DNA of 64,000 bases from Hanleya hanleyi (Eukaryota > Mollusca > Polyplacophora > Lepidopleurida > Hanleyidae), in the NCBI GenBank assembly GCA_036873755.1, contig JAVTVY010036923.1:1-64000 (forward strand), given 5' to 3'. How positions within the stretch are numbered: the stretch's first letter is position 1; each line of letters opens with the position of its first letter. The translations under genes were made by a program, and so were the position numbers. The notes under the pieces are model-generated. The model did no database searches and had not been told where the DNA came from. It saw only the letters and a list, made by a program, of their open reading frames with translations. Shown in pieces: positions 1 through 8,504 of the stretch.

Positions 1-31
<31 letters not shown>

Positions 32-55
32 AATAAAAAAAAATATAAAAAATCG
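1..55. repeat. (AAAT)n simple repeat
   Basis: About seven AAAT units followed by an A-rich tract. It could be the tail of a retroposed copy whose body lies left of the window. Confidence 0.8.
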
Positions 56-854
56 GCGAGTAGTGGACAAAGGGAAAATTGAGAAGTACTGACCATGCCC
101 CAGAATACTTCATATGCATATCACGGCCTTAAGGCCTATGTAAGATGTAATCTACTTCACAGTTTAGTAGTATAAAAAGCGCAAGTCCTATTGACCTTGC
201 CCCTTCCAAAGAAATAAAATCGGCTCTATTTTACAGGAGTATATCCGCAGGTCACGTGGGTTGTGACGTCACTTCCGGGTTTTCACTAAACACTACCTAG
301 AAGAGTTCCAATTTTTCCCCTTAGACGTCCGTATGTTCATCCTCCAAACCCACAAGAGTTCCAATGTTCAACCGCCGGGGTGTTTTCCCGCTCCGCCCCA
401 GCGCCCCGCAGCGCGAGCGCACGCGTCATCACGCGTCATCATCTCCGGCAGTGCGCGCGCGCGGACGCGGGTCAAAAGGTCAAAGGGTCAGCTCCAGGTC
501 AAACGGTCCAATGTCCAATGAGACAATGTTGCGGCATCGCTATAGTCAGAGCTTGAGCACAAAAAAGGGGATTCTAGATGAACCTGGGAAAGATGGGCAG
601 TTCCATTTGGACCAATCAGCGGTCAAGAAAAAGAGCCAATCAGCAGTCGAGAAAAAGAACCAATCAGCGGTCGAACAATCAGCCAATTGAATTGGGGTAC
701 TCACGGTGTGCTTTCGCTGACGTCCGCGCCTACATCTGGGTTCTTGTATACCCGAGTAATGTTTTCTGGACATGGATGGGTTACCTTTGGCTCCATTCTA
801 GGCCACTGATTGGCCAATACGGTGTTCAAAACCAGTTTCATGCATTATGCTCAT
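56..854. other. Non-coding left flank, GC- and CpG-rich centre
   Basis: No credible gene; short open frames here have no recognisable content. From about 240 to 520 the DNA is CpG-rich, with a CACGTG E-box at 254-259, a TGACGTCA-type CRE site at 263-270 and direct 'gggtcaaaggtca'-like half sites near 470-490. This is promoter-like in composition, but no transcript can be assigned. It may belong to the element's terminal region or to host DNA. Confidence 0.4.
612..683 (+). promoter_or_regulatory. Tandem CCAAT-box array (NF-Y type)
   Basis: Three CCAATCAGC boxes start at 612, 636 and 660, exactly 24 bp apart, joined by an A-rich 'agaaaaaga' spacer; a fourth, degenerate caatcag follows near 676. 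A palindromic ATTGGCCAAT lies downstream at 809-818. Helically spaced CCAAT boxes are typical of NF-Y-bound promoters (established knowledge). No gene start follows within reach, so the function is inferred from the motif only. Confidence 0.5.
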
Positions 855-1221
855 AGAACTTATAGTCATAATCTATACGTGTTGGACGAGTCTCTTCACT
901 CACCGTATACACGTACCTCAATGAAATGCCCGCTCCAAACCTAGACCAAAAACACGTACTTGGTTTGTAGGCTGATTTCATTGGCTCTCTATTTTTTACT
1001 ATAGTGCTCTTGCATTCTAACCTTGATGGGTTACCTAGAACTTATAGTCATCAACTTAATCTATACGTGTTGGACGAGTCTCTTCACTCACCGTATACAC
1101 GCACCTCAATGAAATGCCCGCTCCAAACCTAGACCAAAAACACGTCCTTGGTCTGTGGGCTGATTTCATTGGCTCTCTATTTTTACTATAGTGCTCTTGC
1201 ATTCTAAACTTGATGGGTTAC
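855..1221. repeat. 182-bp tandem duplication
   Basis: Two near-identical units begin with 'agaacttatagtca' at 855 and 1037. Both carry 'tctatacgtgttggacgag' and 'ctcaatgaaatgcccgctcc'. The flanking segments at 773-850 and 1212-1290 are also related to each other, so the array probably once had more copies. It lies between the CCAAT array and the viral element and codes for nothing recognisable. Confidence 0.85.
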
Positions 1222-1336
1222 ATTTTGGCCCCATCCTACACCACTGATTTCAGTTTCACTGAATCTCCACATTGGACATTGATGCATTAGGAATAAAACA
1301 CACAAGACAGGATTTTTTGGTGAGATCTCTTTTTTT

Positions 1337-1342
1337 TTTATT
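1337..1342 (-). terminator. Poly(A) signal for the minus-strand structural genes
   Basis: AATAAA read on the minus strand inside a T-rich run on the plus strand, about 160 nt beyond the protease stop. It is the first such signal downstream of the MCP-protease block. Confidence 0.5.
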
Positions 1343-1381
1343 CATTGAACAACAACAACGTGAGAACAACCACGTGAAAAC

Positions 1382-1519
1382 TGAAGCCCAGAACAAGGGG
1401 CTTGTAATTAACTGAAGCCTAGAACAAGGGGCTTGTACATTGAAGCCCAGAACAAGGGGCTTGTAAACTTAAGCCCAGAACAAGGGGCTTGTCATTAACT
1501 TAAGCCCAGAACGGGGCTT
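1382..1519 (-). repeat. Five tandem hairpin repeats overlapping the protease stop codon
   Basis: Five units of 27-32 bp share the core 'aagcccagaacaaggggctt', which folds as AAGCCC/GGGCTT. The unit furthest right (1501-1519, slightly shorter) contains the last codons and the TAA of the protease reading frame, so the array is an expansion of the gene's own 3' end. It ends about 40 bp before the poly(A) signal and could act in 3'-end formation, which is an inference. Confidence 0.85.
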
Positions 1520-1973
1520 GTACATTGAAATGATGGGTGGCCCAGTCATAGACGAGTACATCGCGGTCCTCGGCCTGGGGGTACTCGTCAAACATCTGTA
1601 CGATGGTAGATAAGGGTCTTCCCCGGCATCGATGGTACAGGTAAAACAAGCAATATTGTCCGCACACGCCACTGGTCAGGCTTTACAACGTTTGACTATT
1701 CCAACACCACGTCTCTGTGCCTTGATCCATGAAGTCTGTTAAATCGGGATGGAGGGGTGGCAGGCCGTACGGGTCAAAGTATTCGCCCTGCTGTTCTGTC
1801 AAGTACACGGCCGCCCAATGTTCACCGGGCCGATCCATCGGGTCCGTGTTGAGAACGTAAGCAGCAGGATACATACGGTCTAATGGGAACACATCTCGGG
1901 CGAACACCTCTTGAAACATCATACGTGTCTCTGGGTCATTCTCCAGCACGGTGGTTATCTGCTCTGTATCCAT
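1500..1973 (-). pseudogene. Adenain-type maturation protease, nonsense-disrupted
   Basis: In Maverick/adintoviruses and adenoviruses this cysteine protease (adenain, C5 family) cuts capsid precursors during virion maturation. Seen: the start ATG at 1973 lies 2 nt from the MCP stop; the His-containing motif GEHWAAVYL is followed by EYFDPYGLPP, both classic for the family; after an in-frame TAA at 1683-1685 (codon 97) the same frame stays open to a natural stop at 1500 and carries the Cys region SGVCGQYCLFY. Full length would be about 157 codons, shorter than human adenovirus protease (about 200) but usual for Polintons. The stop separates the catalytic His from the catalytic Cys, so the product is dead unless the codon is a sequence error or is read through. 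Family call is firm. Confidence 0.88.
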
Positions 1974-1974
1974 G

Positions 1975-3257
1975 TTAGGTGGAGAAGTCACACAGCACGT
2001 TGCGCGCCTTGTCCACTTGAATGATGTTGTCAAATTCGGCGTAGCAGATCACATTGACGGTGCTCCGGAGGGCTCGTTGAAAGTGGATTTCCAACCGTAA
2101 ATTGATGGTCGTTCTCTAAGGTGGGGGTCAGATCGAAACAGAACAACGTGTATCCGTTCCCGTAGGCCTCCCGACTGATGAAATTCCCTTCGTCCTGGTT
2201 GATTTGACCGGTGGCTGTAAACAGGCTCTGATAGACTCGAATGAAATTCGCGCACCCAAAGTTCGGGGTTAAGGCCGTGGCTGGCACCTGTTGTCCATCC
2301 ACATGCAGGGCCACAAAATTGATGCCGAAATGTTTAAAGTCAAACGGATTCTCTGGGTAGGCTCCACTGAAACTGGTATTTTCCACACAGGCCAGGATCA
2401 ATCGCTTGGGTAGTTCCCCCCAGGAACAGGTTGTCTTTGTTGGCGCTCATATTTCCAGCAGACACAGAGAACACTTTGGTTTGCACACGTCGGATAGGGT
2501 ACTGGGCTGGTTTTGTTTCCAAGGCTTTCATGTGTCCCAATTGAACGGCTGGATTCGGTTTCACTTTTCGGACATACAGGACCGCGTCTTCGATGACAAT
2601 CTTATAGTCAGCTACATGCCCCTCTACGTTAGTGGCCATCAAGGCGAAGGTCGGAGGCGCCCGTATCAGTCGGATTTTGATGGGAACCTTGTTCAAGAGG
2701 TATCGGTCTTGCATGAACATGTCTGCGTGCAGTCGACCGATCATATCCACCGAGACGCCGTTCGCGGTCAAAGCCTTCCGTTGGCTATATCCCGTATTGC
2801 CGTTCTCTGCGCCCATGTGCTCGGCTTTGTCCTGGTAGAATAAAGCGGCTGTCAGTTGAGATGTTTTAGCCTCTCGCCCATGCGACAACAGCGTTTCGAT
2901 GTAGGCTCGATAGGGGTACGTGTTGGTCGAGTCACTGATGAGTTTGTCGCTGAGAAATATATCCACCTGTTGAAACATCGAGTGCAGCCAGGGATTCGTC
3001 GGGCCCACCGTTGCTTGGTCGACGATTCTGGTGCCATCTCCACTGACGATCTTGGCTTTCACATACAAGTAGGTATGGGCTAAATCCACATAGGTCGTAT
3101 CCGCATTACTGATGGTGGGTCCTGTTGCGTTGATGCTGGACAGCGGGAGATGCTCCACCCATAATCCTTGTTCGGCACTGGTCTGTGTGGGCGGCACGGT
3201 CCACAAATCAAATTCACTGTTGGTGGAGGGGCAGGACTCGGCGTGGATCAAGGACAT
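1975..3257 (-). pseudogene. Major capsid protein (double jelly-roll), two frameshifts
   Basis: The hexon-like MCP forms the capsid shell. Seen: the start ATG at 3257 lies 3 nt after the pVI-like stop. The first frame covers about 280 residues (early motif SEFDLWTVPPTQTSAEQG; later VTYVD-like and DRYLLNKVPIKIRLIRA segments). A second frame follows (SGAYPENPFDFKHFGIN, GCANFIRVYQSLFTATG), then a third (ICYAEFDNIIQVD, ending at 1975). Breaks: a run of six C at 2416-2421 (one base too many for the frame) and a one-base shift near 2100-2108. Total length is about 427 codons, within the Polinton MCP range. The gene overlaps nothing and stops 2 nt before the protease ATG. The second and third frames match the usual order of Polinton MCP motifs, so this is one gene broken twice, not three genes. 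Confidence 0.9.
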
Positions 3258-3260
3258 GTT

Positions 3261-3667
3261 TTAAGAAAAGATATCCCGGGTCTTCTTCGATGTGCGTCGT
3301 CGCTGGGTCGGTCGTCGACTGGTGCGTGGTCTCGGTGGGGCAGCTCTTTTATTCCCTACGGTGCGTCGTGCTTTGGCCACCAAGACGCCTCCCGCTTCTT
3401 TGGCCCGCCGTTTCAAGGCTTCTTTGGGTGCCGTACCCCCAATACATCACCGGCCACTTCCAGTCCACTGCGTACCGCTTGTTTGCCGATTGCTTTCACC
3501 CCACGCGTCACCAAGGGCAGGAACGTTTTGACGATGCTGCCGAGTATGTTCCCCAGTCCATGTCCACGTTGCATGCGTGCACCACTAAACACCGGAAAGC
3601 CACCCCCGGCCTGTTGGGCATAATAGTCCATATAGCTGCGTGCATCGCACTCGTAAGGCACCTTCAT
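3261..3667 (-). pseudogene. pVI-like minor core/membrane-active protein, one frameshift
   Basis: The N-terminal 84 residues contain an acidic/aromatic start, a glycine-rich stretch around FPVFSGARMQRGHGLG, then an amphipathic segment (LGSIVKTFLPLVTRGVKAIG); this resembles the FPxxxG...RGxGLGSIF pattern of adenovirus pVI-like proteins in adintoviruses. A one-base shift near 3415-3425 moves the frame to a Lys/Arg-rich tail ending at 3261. Length would be about 135 residues. The ATG overlaps the penton stop (TAATG) and the MCP ATG follows 3 nt after its own stop. Its predicted role is capsid interior/membrane interaction, by analogy only. Confidence 0.75.
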
Positions 3668-4456
3668 TATACAAAGTGGGGAGCACGTGCTTGTCGAAAA
3701 TGAAGTGTCAGCACCACTTTCCCGCGTTCGAATGCCACCGGTCGTCCCGTGTCATCTCTTATATCCACCGTGATCGTGTTGATGTGGGTTTGTCGTACAG
3801 GCAGGTAGAGCATGTGGGTGAAACTGTGGGTGACTTGATCGCTATACTTATTTTTAATGGGCACCACCCGTAACAGAGGTGTGTTGATATCGCCCACGAT
3901 GTGGTTGTCCACCACGTCCGAGTAGACGTAGAGTCCGTACATACCCGACTTCATATCCATTCGGGATCTCGCCATGGTGTTCGGTGGGACCAGCGAACGT
4001 CTGTAGATCGAAACCCAGCATTTGCTGTAGCATAGGACTCAGTACGACACTCGCGTTGGCGGTGACGATAAGCTCTGCCTTGTCGTTGTGTGCGTTGTAA
4101 TCGAAGTTCACGTGATTCTTGAAGGGATAGGCTTGGATGGGTTTTGAACTATTCGTGACCTGCCGTAGAGCCTTATAATGCAACAGTCTTGACAGTCCAC
4201 CCATGAACTCCTTGGGAGTATCGTATTGGCCTTCAGGGAGAGTGAGTCGGGTGTCTTTTCCTTCGTAGGTCACCTCGTACCACACTTCATTGGCTCGCAC
4301 GTTGTACCACGAGTAAGGGTACTGAATATCCACCAGTCCACATTCCCACCGGCCAGGTAAATGCAACGGTTGTGGTAATTGAGTCACATACTTGGCCACG
4401 GTGTTGTCAGGAAACACATCCAGCGAACTGTTACTGGGTAGGGTGAGGTAAAACAT
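3667..4456 (-). pseudogene. Penton / minor capsid protein (single jelly-roll), one frameshift
   Basis: Forms capsid vertices in Maverick/adintoviruses. Seen: the N-terminal part begins MFYLTLPSNSSLDVFPDNT and carries WECGLVDIQYPYSWYNV, the hallmark start of this family. The C-terminal part carries LYVYSDVVDNHIVGD, LLRVVPI and a closing FERGKVVLTLHFR motif, again hallmark. The two parts are in different frames; the shift lies at about 3955-3985 near a plus-strand 'catatccattcgggatctcgcc'-like stretch. Combined length is about 262 codons. The stop overlaps the pVI ATG by one nucleotide. Family call is firm; the gene cannot make full-length product as sequenced. Confidence 0.88.
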
Positions 4457-4489
4457 GGCGACTGAGCTGTCCTGCTGCTGCTGTTGGAT

Positions 4490-5312
4490 TTAATAGGTCT
4501 TCCAGGCCTTGGGCGGTTGTGTCCGGCGTCGTGTTCGTCGCGGTGACTTGCTACGTGTCACGGCTCTGGAGATGTGGGGTGTCTTGATCAAGGGTGTTTT
4601 TTTATAGGCGCGAAAAGAAGGTGCCCGTTGTGGTGATGTTTTGGGGGGTGACTCCGGTTCCCATTCGGATTCCCAAGAAGGTAGTGGGCCACTCGGCAAT
4701 TGCTGGGTTTGCTGCATAAAGGCCCAGCGGTGGGGGTTCCCCACCAATTCCTGTGGTACATGCATGTCTTTCAAGCCTTGAGCGAAGACCTCCCATCCTC
4801 GAGGATCCGTGTGCGATCTGCGTTGACGCATCAAGTCATTCACTAAATCCGTCATGTGGGTGCCGGAGACCACCTGATTCTGTAACATCATTCCAAGTCA
4901 TGTTAGGATTCTGTTTCATCCGTTGTAATACCAGGCCAGCTTGTTTCTTGAACGAGGCAGGTACACTCTTCAGCACTTCGTCTTCCACCCACTGTGGGGC
5001 TGTGGGGGCTACCTCACCCGGCTGTTGGAGCGGTGCTGAGGTCGGCGGTGTGTCACGTGGTGGTGGTGGTGGTGGTGGTGGTAGTGGGGTAGAGAGGGTT
5101 TTATATTGGTCCATGAACGTCATGTACCGTTGAAGCGTCTCATTGTACCGTTGTACTTTCTCACTGTCGCTTAACCCCGGTCTCTGTAAGATCTGTTGCA
5201 TCTCTCCATCGAGGGTGTTTATGGTCTTCACCGTAGGTGGGACAGGGTAGGGCGATTGGAGGTTTTGAAGGAACCGTGGTTCGACGAGGACCATTTTTTT
5301 CGTGTGGTTCAT
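4490..5312 (-). pseudogene. Conserved Polinton structural-block protein (Pro-rich), one frameshift
   Basis: I recognise this as a protein common in metazoan Maverick/adintovirus elements between pX and penton, of unknown role. Seen: N-terminus MNHTKKMVLVEPRFLQ, then LDGEMQQILQRPGLSDSEKV and YNETLQRYM, the conserved core; a run of nine prolines from a (GGT)n tract at about 5058-5084; then a frame change near 4870-4885 leading to a basic C-terminal tail (RSKSPRRTRRRTQPPKAW). Combined length is about 273 codons. The ATG overlaps the stop of the upstream pX-like gene (ATGA). The basic, Ser/Pro-rich tail suggests DNA or core contact, which is inference. Confidence 0.75.
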
Positions 5313-5652
5313 TGTCGGCCGAAGAGTCCACCCAATACTGGACCCAACACGGAAGCGGCCAACGGTGCTAAGATGGCCCCGAGAAAGCCGCCTTTCTGTA
5401 ACACCTTTTTCTTTTGTGTTTGTGGGACCGCTTATGGACTAGGGTTCGTAGACCTGTCTTATGCTTGGCCAACTTGGTCTTCTGAGCCGGAGTCAGTGGT
5501 ACGTTGCCTTTTAACAGATTCTTCGATCTCGCGCGAACGGCATGCTACAGTCAGGGTCACACCGCGCCGCAATGGTTCCGGACTAACTCGGGTGCGGGCG
5601 TCATCAATGCTGCAGGCGTGGGAGCGTGCTTCGTGCTCCTTTTAGACATCAT
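5309..5652 (-). pseudogene. pX-like small basic/hydrophobic core peptide, at least two breaks
   Basis: Not open in any single frame. Seen in three minus-strand frames in order: a start MMSKRSTKHAPTP at 5652 (or 5649), a middle basic segment LLKGNVPLTPAQKTKLAKHK, and a hydrophobic glycine-rich tail with GAILAPLAASVLGPVLGGLF. This three-part layout is usual for the pX-like gene of adintoviruses, in which the middle segment is the most conserved. Breaks lie at about 5545-5570 (stop and frame change) and 5385-5410 (frame change). A GATAAAATA box on the minus strand at 5680-5688 sits about 30 nt before the ATG. Role by analogy: genome condensation/membrane interaction. Confidence 0.75.
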
Positions 5653-5797
5653 GTACAACTAAGCAACAGACCTGACACATATTTTATCTACTTCAGAACA
5701 AAAATGCTTCCTGCTGTGGTATTCATTCTTTTGTATCCCCATCATCAAACACACAGACTGACTGGGGAGCCACTGTGGTTGTTGTAGTATTTTTTAA
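5653..5797 (-). promoter_or_regulatory. Spacer with TATA-like box before the pX-like gene
   Basis: The 145-bp gap between the ATPase stop and the pX-like ATG is AT-richer than the genes. It holds GATAAAATA (minus strand, 5680-5688) placed to start transcription at about 5658, just upstream of the ATG. It is therefore a likely promoter for the structural block from pX to protease. Confidence 0.45.
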
Positions 5798-6403
5798 TTA
5801 CACGTGGTGGAATCTCCTTCCAGGAAAGATACAGTCATGCGTCCCAAGAAAAGGTGTTAAGGGGGTGGCTTGCTTAAGGTCGAAGAGCATATACCCGTGC
5901 TGAGGGGTTGTGGCATCTTTAAAGGCTTCCAACGCAAACGGTGTGCGACCGGGATACATCTGTCTCGCCAGGTGCAGCAGTTGAGTGGTATCTCTCGGGT
6001 TTTTGAAGACCACCAGGTAGTAGGCATTTAAGCTGATATTCCGATGTTCTTTGTTTTTACTGAACAGATTCTGCACAATGTAGATGATGCTGAGCCGTCG
6101 ATGATGGCTGCCTTTGGTAAAGAGTTGGGTGACCCGCGCATCCGTCTCCGCCATGAGATCATCCGGAACCACCAAGGTGTCGGGTTCCAAATCGACCAGG
6201 TTAGGTAGGCCTTCCACGAACGTGATGTCGGGCATTGCTGCATACGCTTCCTGCCATTCTCCGTAACACCACACGACTCTGGCAATGGGTGGAGTGATCA
6301 TGCTGTCGGCGTGTTGAAGGAGCTTCCTGACGAAGTGCGTTTTGCCGGAGCCCGTCGGTCCTGCGATGACACAGGTGAAGGGATGCTGCCACCGAGGATC
6401 CAT
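5798..6403 (-). CDS. DNA-packaging ATPase (A32 / FtsK-HerA superfamily)
   Basis: Pumps viral DNA into the procapsid. Seen: 201 residues, intact. Walker A GPTGSGKT at residues 15-22, Walker B LVVPDDLM at 77-84 with two acidic residues, and a downstream QNLFSKNKEHRNIS segment followed by VVFKNPRD, all in the usual order and spacing for Polinton ATPases. Length is typical (about 200). The start at 6403 is chosen because the Met is followed at once by the conserved HPFT-VIAGPTGSGK strand. It overlaps the 3' end of the Thr-rich membrane gene by 106 nt in another frame. It is one of the few core genes without a break. Confidence 0.93.
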   Translation of the reverse strand: MDPRWQHPFTCVIAGPTGSGKTHFVRKLLQHADSMITPPIARVVWCYGEWQEAYAAMPDITFVEGLPNLVDLEPDTLVVPDDLMAETDARVTQLFTKGSHHRRLSIIYIVQNLFSKNKEHRNISLNAYYLVVFKNPRDTTQLLHLARQMYPGRTPFALEAFKDATTPQHGYMLFDLKQATPLTPFLGTHDCIFPGRRFHHV

Positions 6404-6882
6404 GGTTGGAGGTGTATCCGTTGTCGTGGTAACCCGCTCTTGTAAATTTGGTACGAGTGAACTGGAGTGGTGGTGGTGGGCACAACGTCGGTTGTCGTTG
6501 TCTGTTCACGTTCAGGGATGATGATGGTGGTGATGGGTACAACGTGGGTCGTCGTTGTCGGTTCACTGTGAAGGATGAAATCCGGTGGGTGTTCAGCTGT
6601 AGTAGGTGTACTTGGTGTAAGTGTGGAGCTTACACTCGTTGTGGCTTGTACACGGGGTGTGGTGGTGGTGACTGGGCTGGATACGACTGGTGCTCTATGT
6701 AGACCGGTTTCACTGATGACTGGTGTTCTCAGTTGGTTAAGTAACGTGCTGACATAGGCTACGTCGTAAAACACACCTCCGTACAACACACTCAGCAGGG
6801 TTAGCACTAGTACACCAAAGCCTACTTGCACTTTGCGCGTTTTGGAAGACGCTGTGTTCAGAGACGGTTGCACCGTGTTCAT
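6298..6882 (-). CDS. Thr/Pro-rich single-pass membrane protein
   Basis: Not recognised by family. Seen: 194 residues; a short Ser/Thr N-terminus, then a hydrophobic helix at about residues 19-39 preceded by basic KTRK, then a long ectodomain-like region rich in TTTT and SP/TP repeats (for example TTTTPRVQATTSVSST). The positive residues before the helix suggest a type II orientation with a mucin-like, potentially O-glycosylated outside. A CTATAAAG box at 6923-6930 stands about 45 nt before the ATG. The last 35 codons overlap the ATPase gene in another frame and look unlike the rest (basic, low Thr). In the ATPase frame a further TTTT motif (VTTTTDTPPT) occurs just upstream of the ATPase ATG, so the true C-terminus may differ. 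A virion surface or egress role is possible but only inferred. Confidence 0.6.
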   Translation of the reverse strand: MNTVQPSLNTASSKTRKVQVGFGVLVLTLLSVLYGGVFYDVAYVSTLLNQLRTPVISETGLHRAPVVSSPVTTTTPRVQATTSVSSTLTPSTPTTAEHPPDFILHSEPTTTTHVVPITTIIIPEREQTTTTDVVPTTTTPVHSYQIYKSGLPRQRIHLQPWILGGSIPSPVSSQDRRAPAKRTSSGSSFNTPTA

Positions 6883-6922
6883 GGTTGGACGTGGAATGAA
6901 GGAGGACGCCAGTGGTGTCTGG

Positions 6923-6930
6923 CTTTATAG
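6923..6930 (-). promoter_or_regulatory. TATA box of the membrane-protein gene, overlapping the integrase stop
   Basis: CTATAAAG on the minus strand. The TAA of the integrase (6925-6927) is part of this box, so stop codon and promoter share bases. Expected initiation near 6900 is 18 nt before the ATG at 6882. Confidence 0.6.
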
Positions 6931-7995
6931 TCGTTTCACCTGGTTGGCAGCGACCCAGGAATTGAAGGAACTGGGCCAACCTTGCCATTTCACGAAATGA
7001 AACAGTTTGCCACGTCGACGTTCCGTTTTCAAAATCTGCTCCACCGTGTAGTAGTCTTGCTGTGTTTTTACAACGGGCTGTAATTCCGTCTCGTAAAACG
7101 TCCCCAGCAACGTTTCCCCTTGGAGATCTTCCAGTTCATAGACTCGCCGCTGTCGGGGTAGGCGCCGTTTAATCAGGAAGTGCTCATCGCTCCAGTTGGG
7201 CAAGTAACTTTTCTCGAACTTGCCCTTGACTTTACTGATCCGTACAGGGTCCCGACCTTGTACACCGCCTTCGTCGTTCGCTGCGATGGCCTGGGGTACA
7301 AGACACGCCGGACTTGGGCTTCATTGCGTTGGGTCACGGTAATGGGGGCTCTCTCTATACTTCGATGATAGGCTCGATTGTAACCCCTCACCAGTTTCGG
7401 GAGAACATCGATGTACCGCCTTGTATTCTTATAGGTGAAATATTTATACATGCGGCCTTTGAATGTCCTATTGAACCTCTCCACCACGGAAGCCTTGGTC
7501 TCGTTGTACGTATGGAAGAAAAACACCTTCTGTTTCTTGAGAAAGGCTTGGAACGGTCTGTTGAGGAATTCCGTGCCTTCGTCGGTTTGCAAATATAAAG
7601 GTTTGCGCCCGGTCTTGAAGATGTCTTTGAACGCCGCTATGAGATTTGCCCCCGTTTTCGTCCGATGGGTACCACCCACGCATACTTGGATAGGATATCG
7701 ATGCACGTCAAGATATACCGATTCTCATCGTTGTGTTTGGCAAAGGCGCTCATATCGACCAAACCGCTTGCCACTGGGCATCTATTCCTCCCACGATGAC
7801 CCGGTTCCGTAGAAAATGGCGACGGACAGATCGATGTAAGGTATAGGTGTCTTGTCTTCTTAACCAATCTCGGACTTGGGCACGTTGTATCCCCTGGGGT
7901 TTGGCCGCTCGATAGAGAGCCGACAATGCACTATAGGCCGCCGGACTGTCGGGACTGTAGTATAAGTTATCCAGCACCTTCTCCCAGCGCTTCAT
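6925..7995 (-). pseudogene. DDE (rve) integrase with C-terminal chromodomain, three frameshifts
   Basis: Retroviral-type integrase of Mavericks that inserts the element into host DNA. Seen in four frame segments in order: an N-terminal region MKRWEKVLDNLYYS...DTYTLHRSVRRHF; the start of the catalytic core with LVDMSAFAKHNDENRYILTC; the core's second Asp in LQTDEGTEFLN and the Glu in ASVVERFNRT; and a C-terminal chromodomain (YTVEQILKTERRRGKLFHFV, then KWQGWPSSFNSW with its aromatic cage-type residues). Frame changes at about 7765-7780, 7660-7685 and 7240. The first catalytic Asp falls at the first break. Start: a TATA box at 8030-8039 predicts initiation near 8009, so the ATG at 7995 is used rather than the one at 8016. 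Total is about 356 codons, usual size. Confidence 0.9.
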
Positions 7996-8023
7996 GGTGA
8001 CACAATGATGATGCACCCTGGCT

Positions 8024-8494
8024 CTATCGTTTATTTATAACGGGTATATCTTGGGCCGGAGTTTCTTTCTGATTTTCTTCGTGGATTTCCACAGTGGCCA
8101 TGGTAAATGACCAGTCCAACTCGTCTGATGACCGCTTGATAAGCACTTCATCCACATCTACCACGGCATCTTCCAATGCAGACCATAGATCAGGGTGAAG
8201 GGTAAAATGCACTGTACCCCCATCTAGCCGAGCCAATTGAGCAAAGAAAGGGCCGCGTCGGATGTACACATCGTGACACAAGTGGATGAGGTCGCCGTCC
8301 AGTTCACCAGACAACACCCGTTTGAATTTGGTCCAGCCCTCCCGGGACAGACGAATGTGAGCCGGGCACGGTTGTGTAGGGTCCGCATCACAGACGTCTC
8401 CCACCTCCTCCATGATATCGACCTTATCCGCATACACGTGCAGGAAAACCTCGGGGGTCAAGCTGAAAAACGCCAGTACTATATGCTCCGTCAT
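8024..8494 (-). CDS. Paralog 1 of a tandem Polinton-associated family, function unknown
   Basis: Family not named with confidence; I believe similar proteins occur in other invertebrate Mavericks. Seen: 156 residues, intact, acidic. Blocks shared with the neighbour at 8568-9065: FLHVYADKVDI; GDVC; a central LSREGWTKFKRVLSGELDGD followed by LIHL; and FTLHPDLWSALEDAV. The central beta-plus-'xxGWxxF' layout weakly recalls PC4-like ssDNA-binding/coactivator domains (inference, low confidence). Start: TATA at 8534-8542 predicts initiation near 8512, downstream of the ATG at 8524, so the ATG at 8494 (MTEHIVLAF) is chosen; it also aligns with the paralog's start. The C-terminus overlaps the integrase TATA box. 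Confidence 0.75.
   Translation of the reverse strand: MTEHIVLAFFSLTPEVFLHVYADKVDIMEEVGDVCDADPTQPCPAHIRLSREGWTKFKRVLSGELDGDLIHLCHDVYIRRGPFFAQLARLDGGTVHFTLHPDLWSALEDAVVDVDEVLIKRSSDELDWSFTMATVEIHEENQKETPAQDIPVINKR
8030..8039 (-). promoter_or_regulatory. TATA box of the integrase gene, inside the end of the upstream gene
   Basis: TATAAATAAA on the minus strand. The same bases encode the last residues (VINKR) of the upstream paralog, whose TAG follows at 8024-8026. It fixes the integrase start to 7995. Confidence 0.6.
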
Positions 8495-8504
8495 GGTCAG
8501 TACG

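Noticed and set aside
333..856. Open frames of 62-108 codons over the CpG-rich left flank
   Set aside because: Composition follows the CCAAT repeats and CpG-rich DNA; no domain, and frames are of chance length for this composition.
2406..3083. Plus-strand open frames opposite the major capsid gene (e.g. 2406-2843)
   Set aside because: Antisense shadows of the MCP; no recognisable domain, while the minus strand carries conserved capsid motifs.
3168..3703. Plus-strand open frames opposite pVI/MCP starts
   Set aside because: Shadows in a GC-rich stretch; conflict with the well-supported minus-strand genes.
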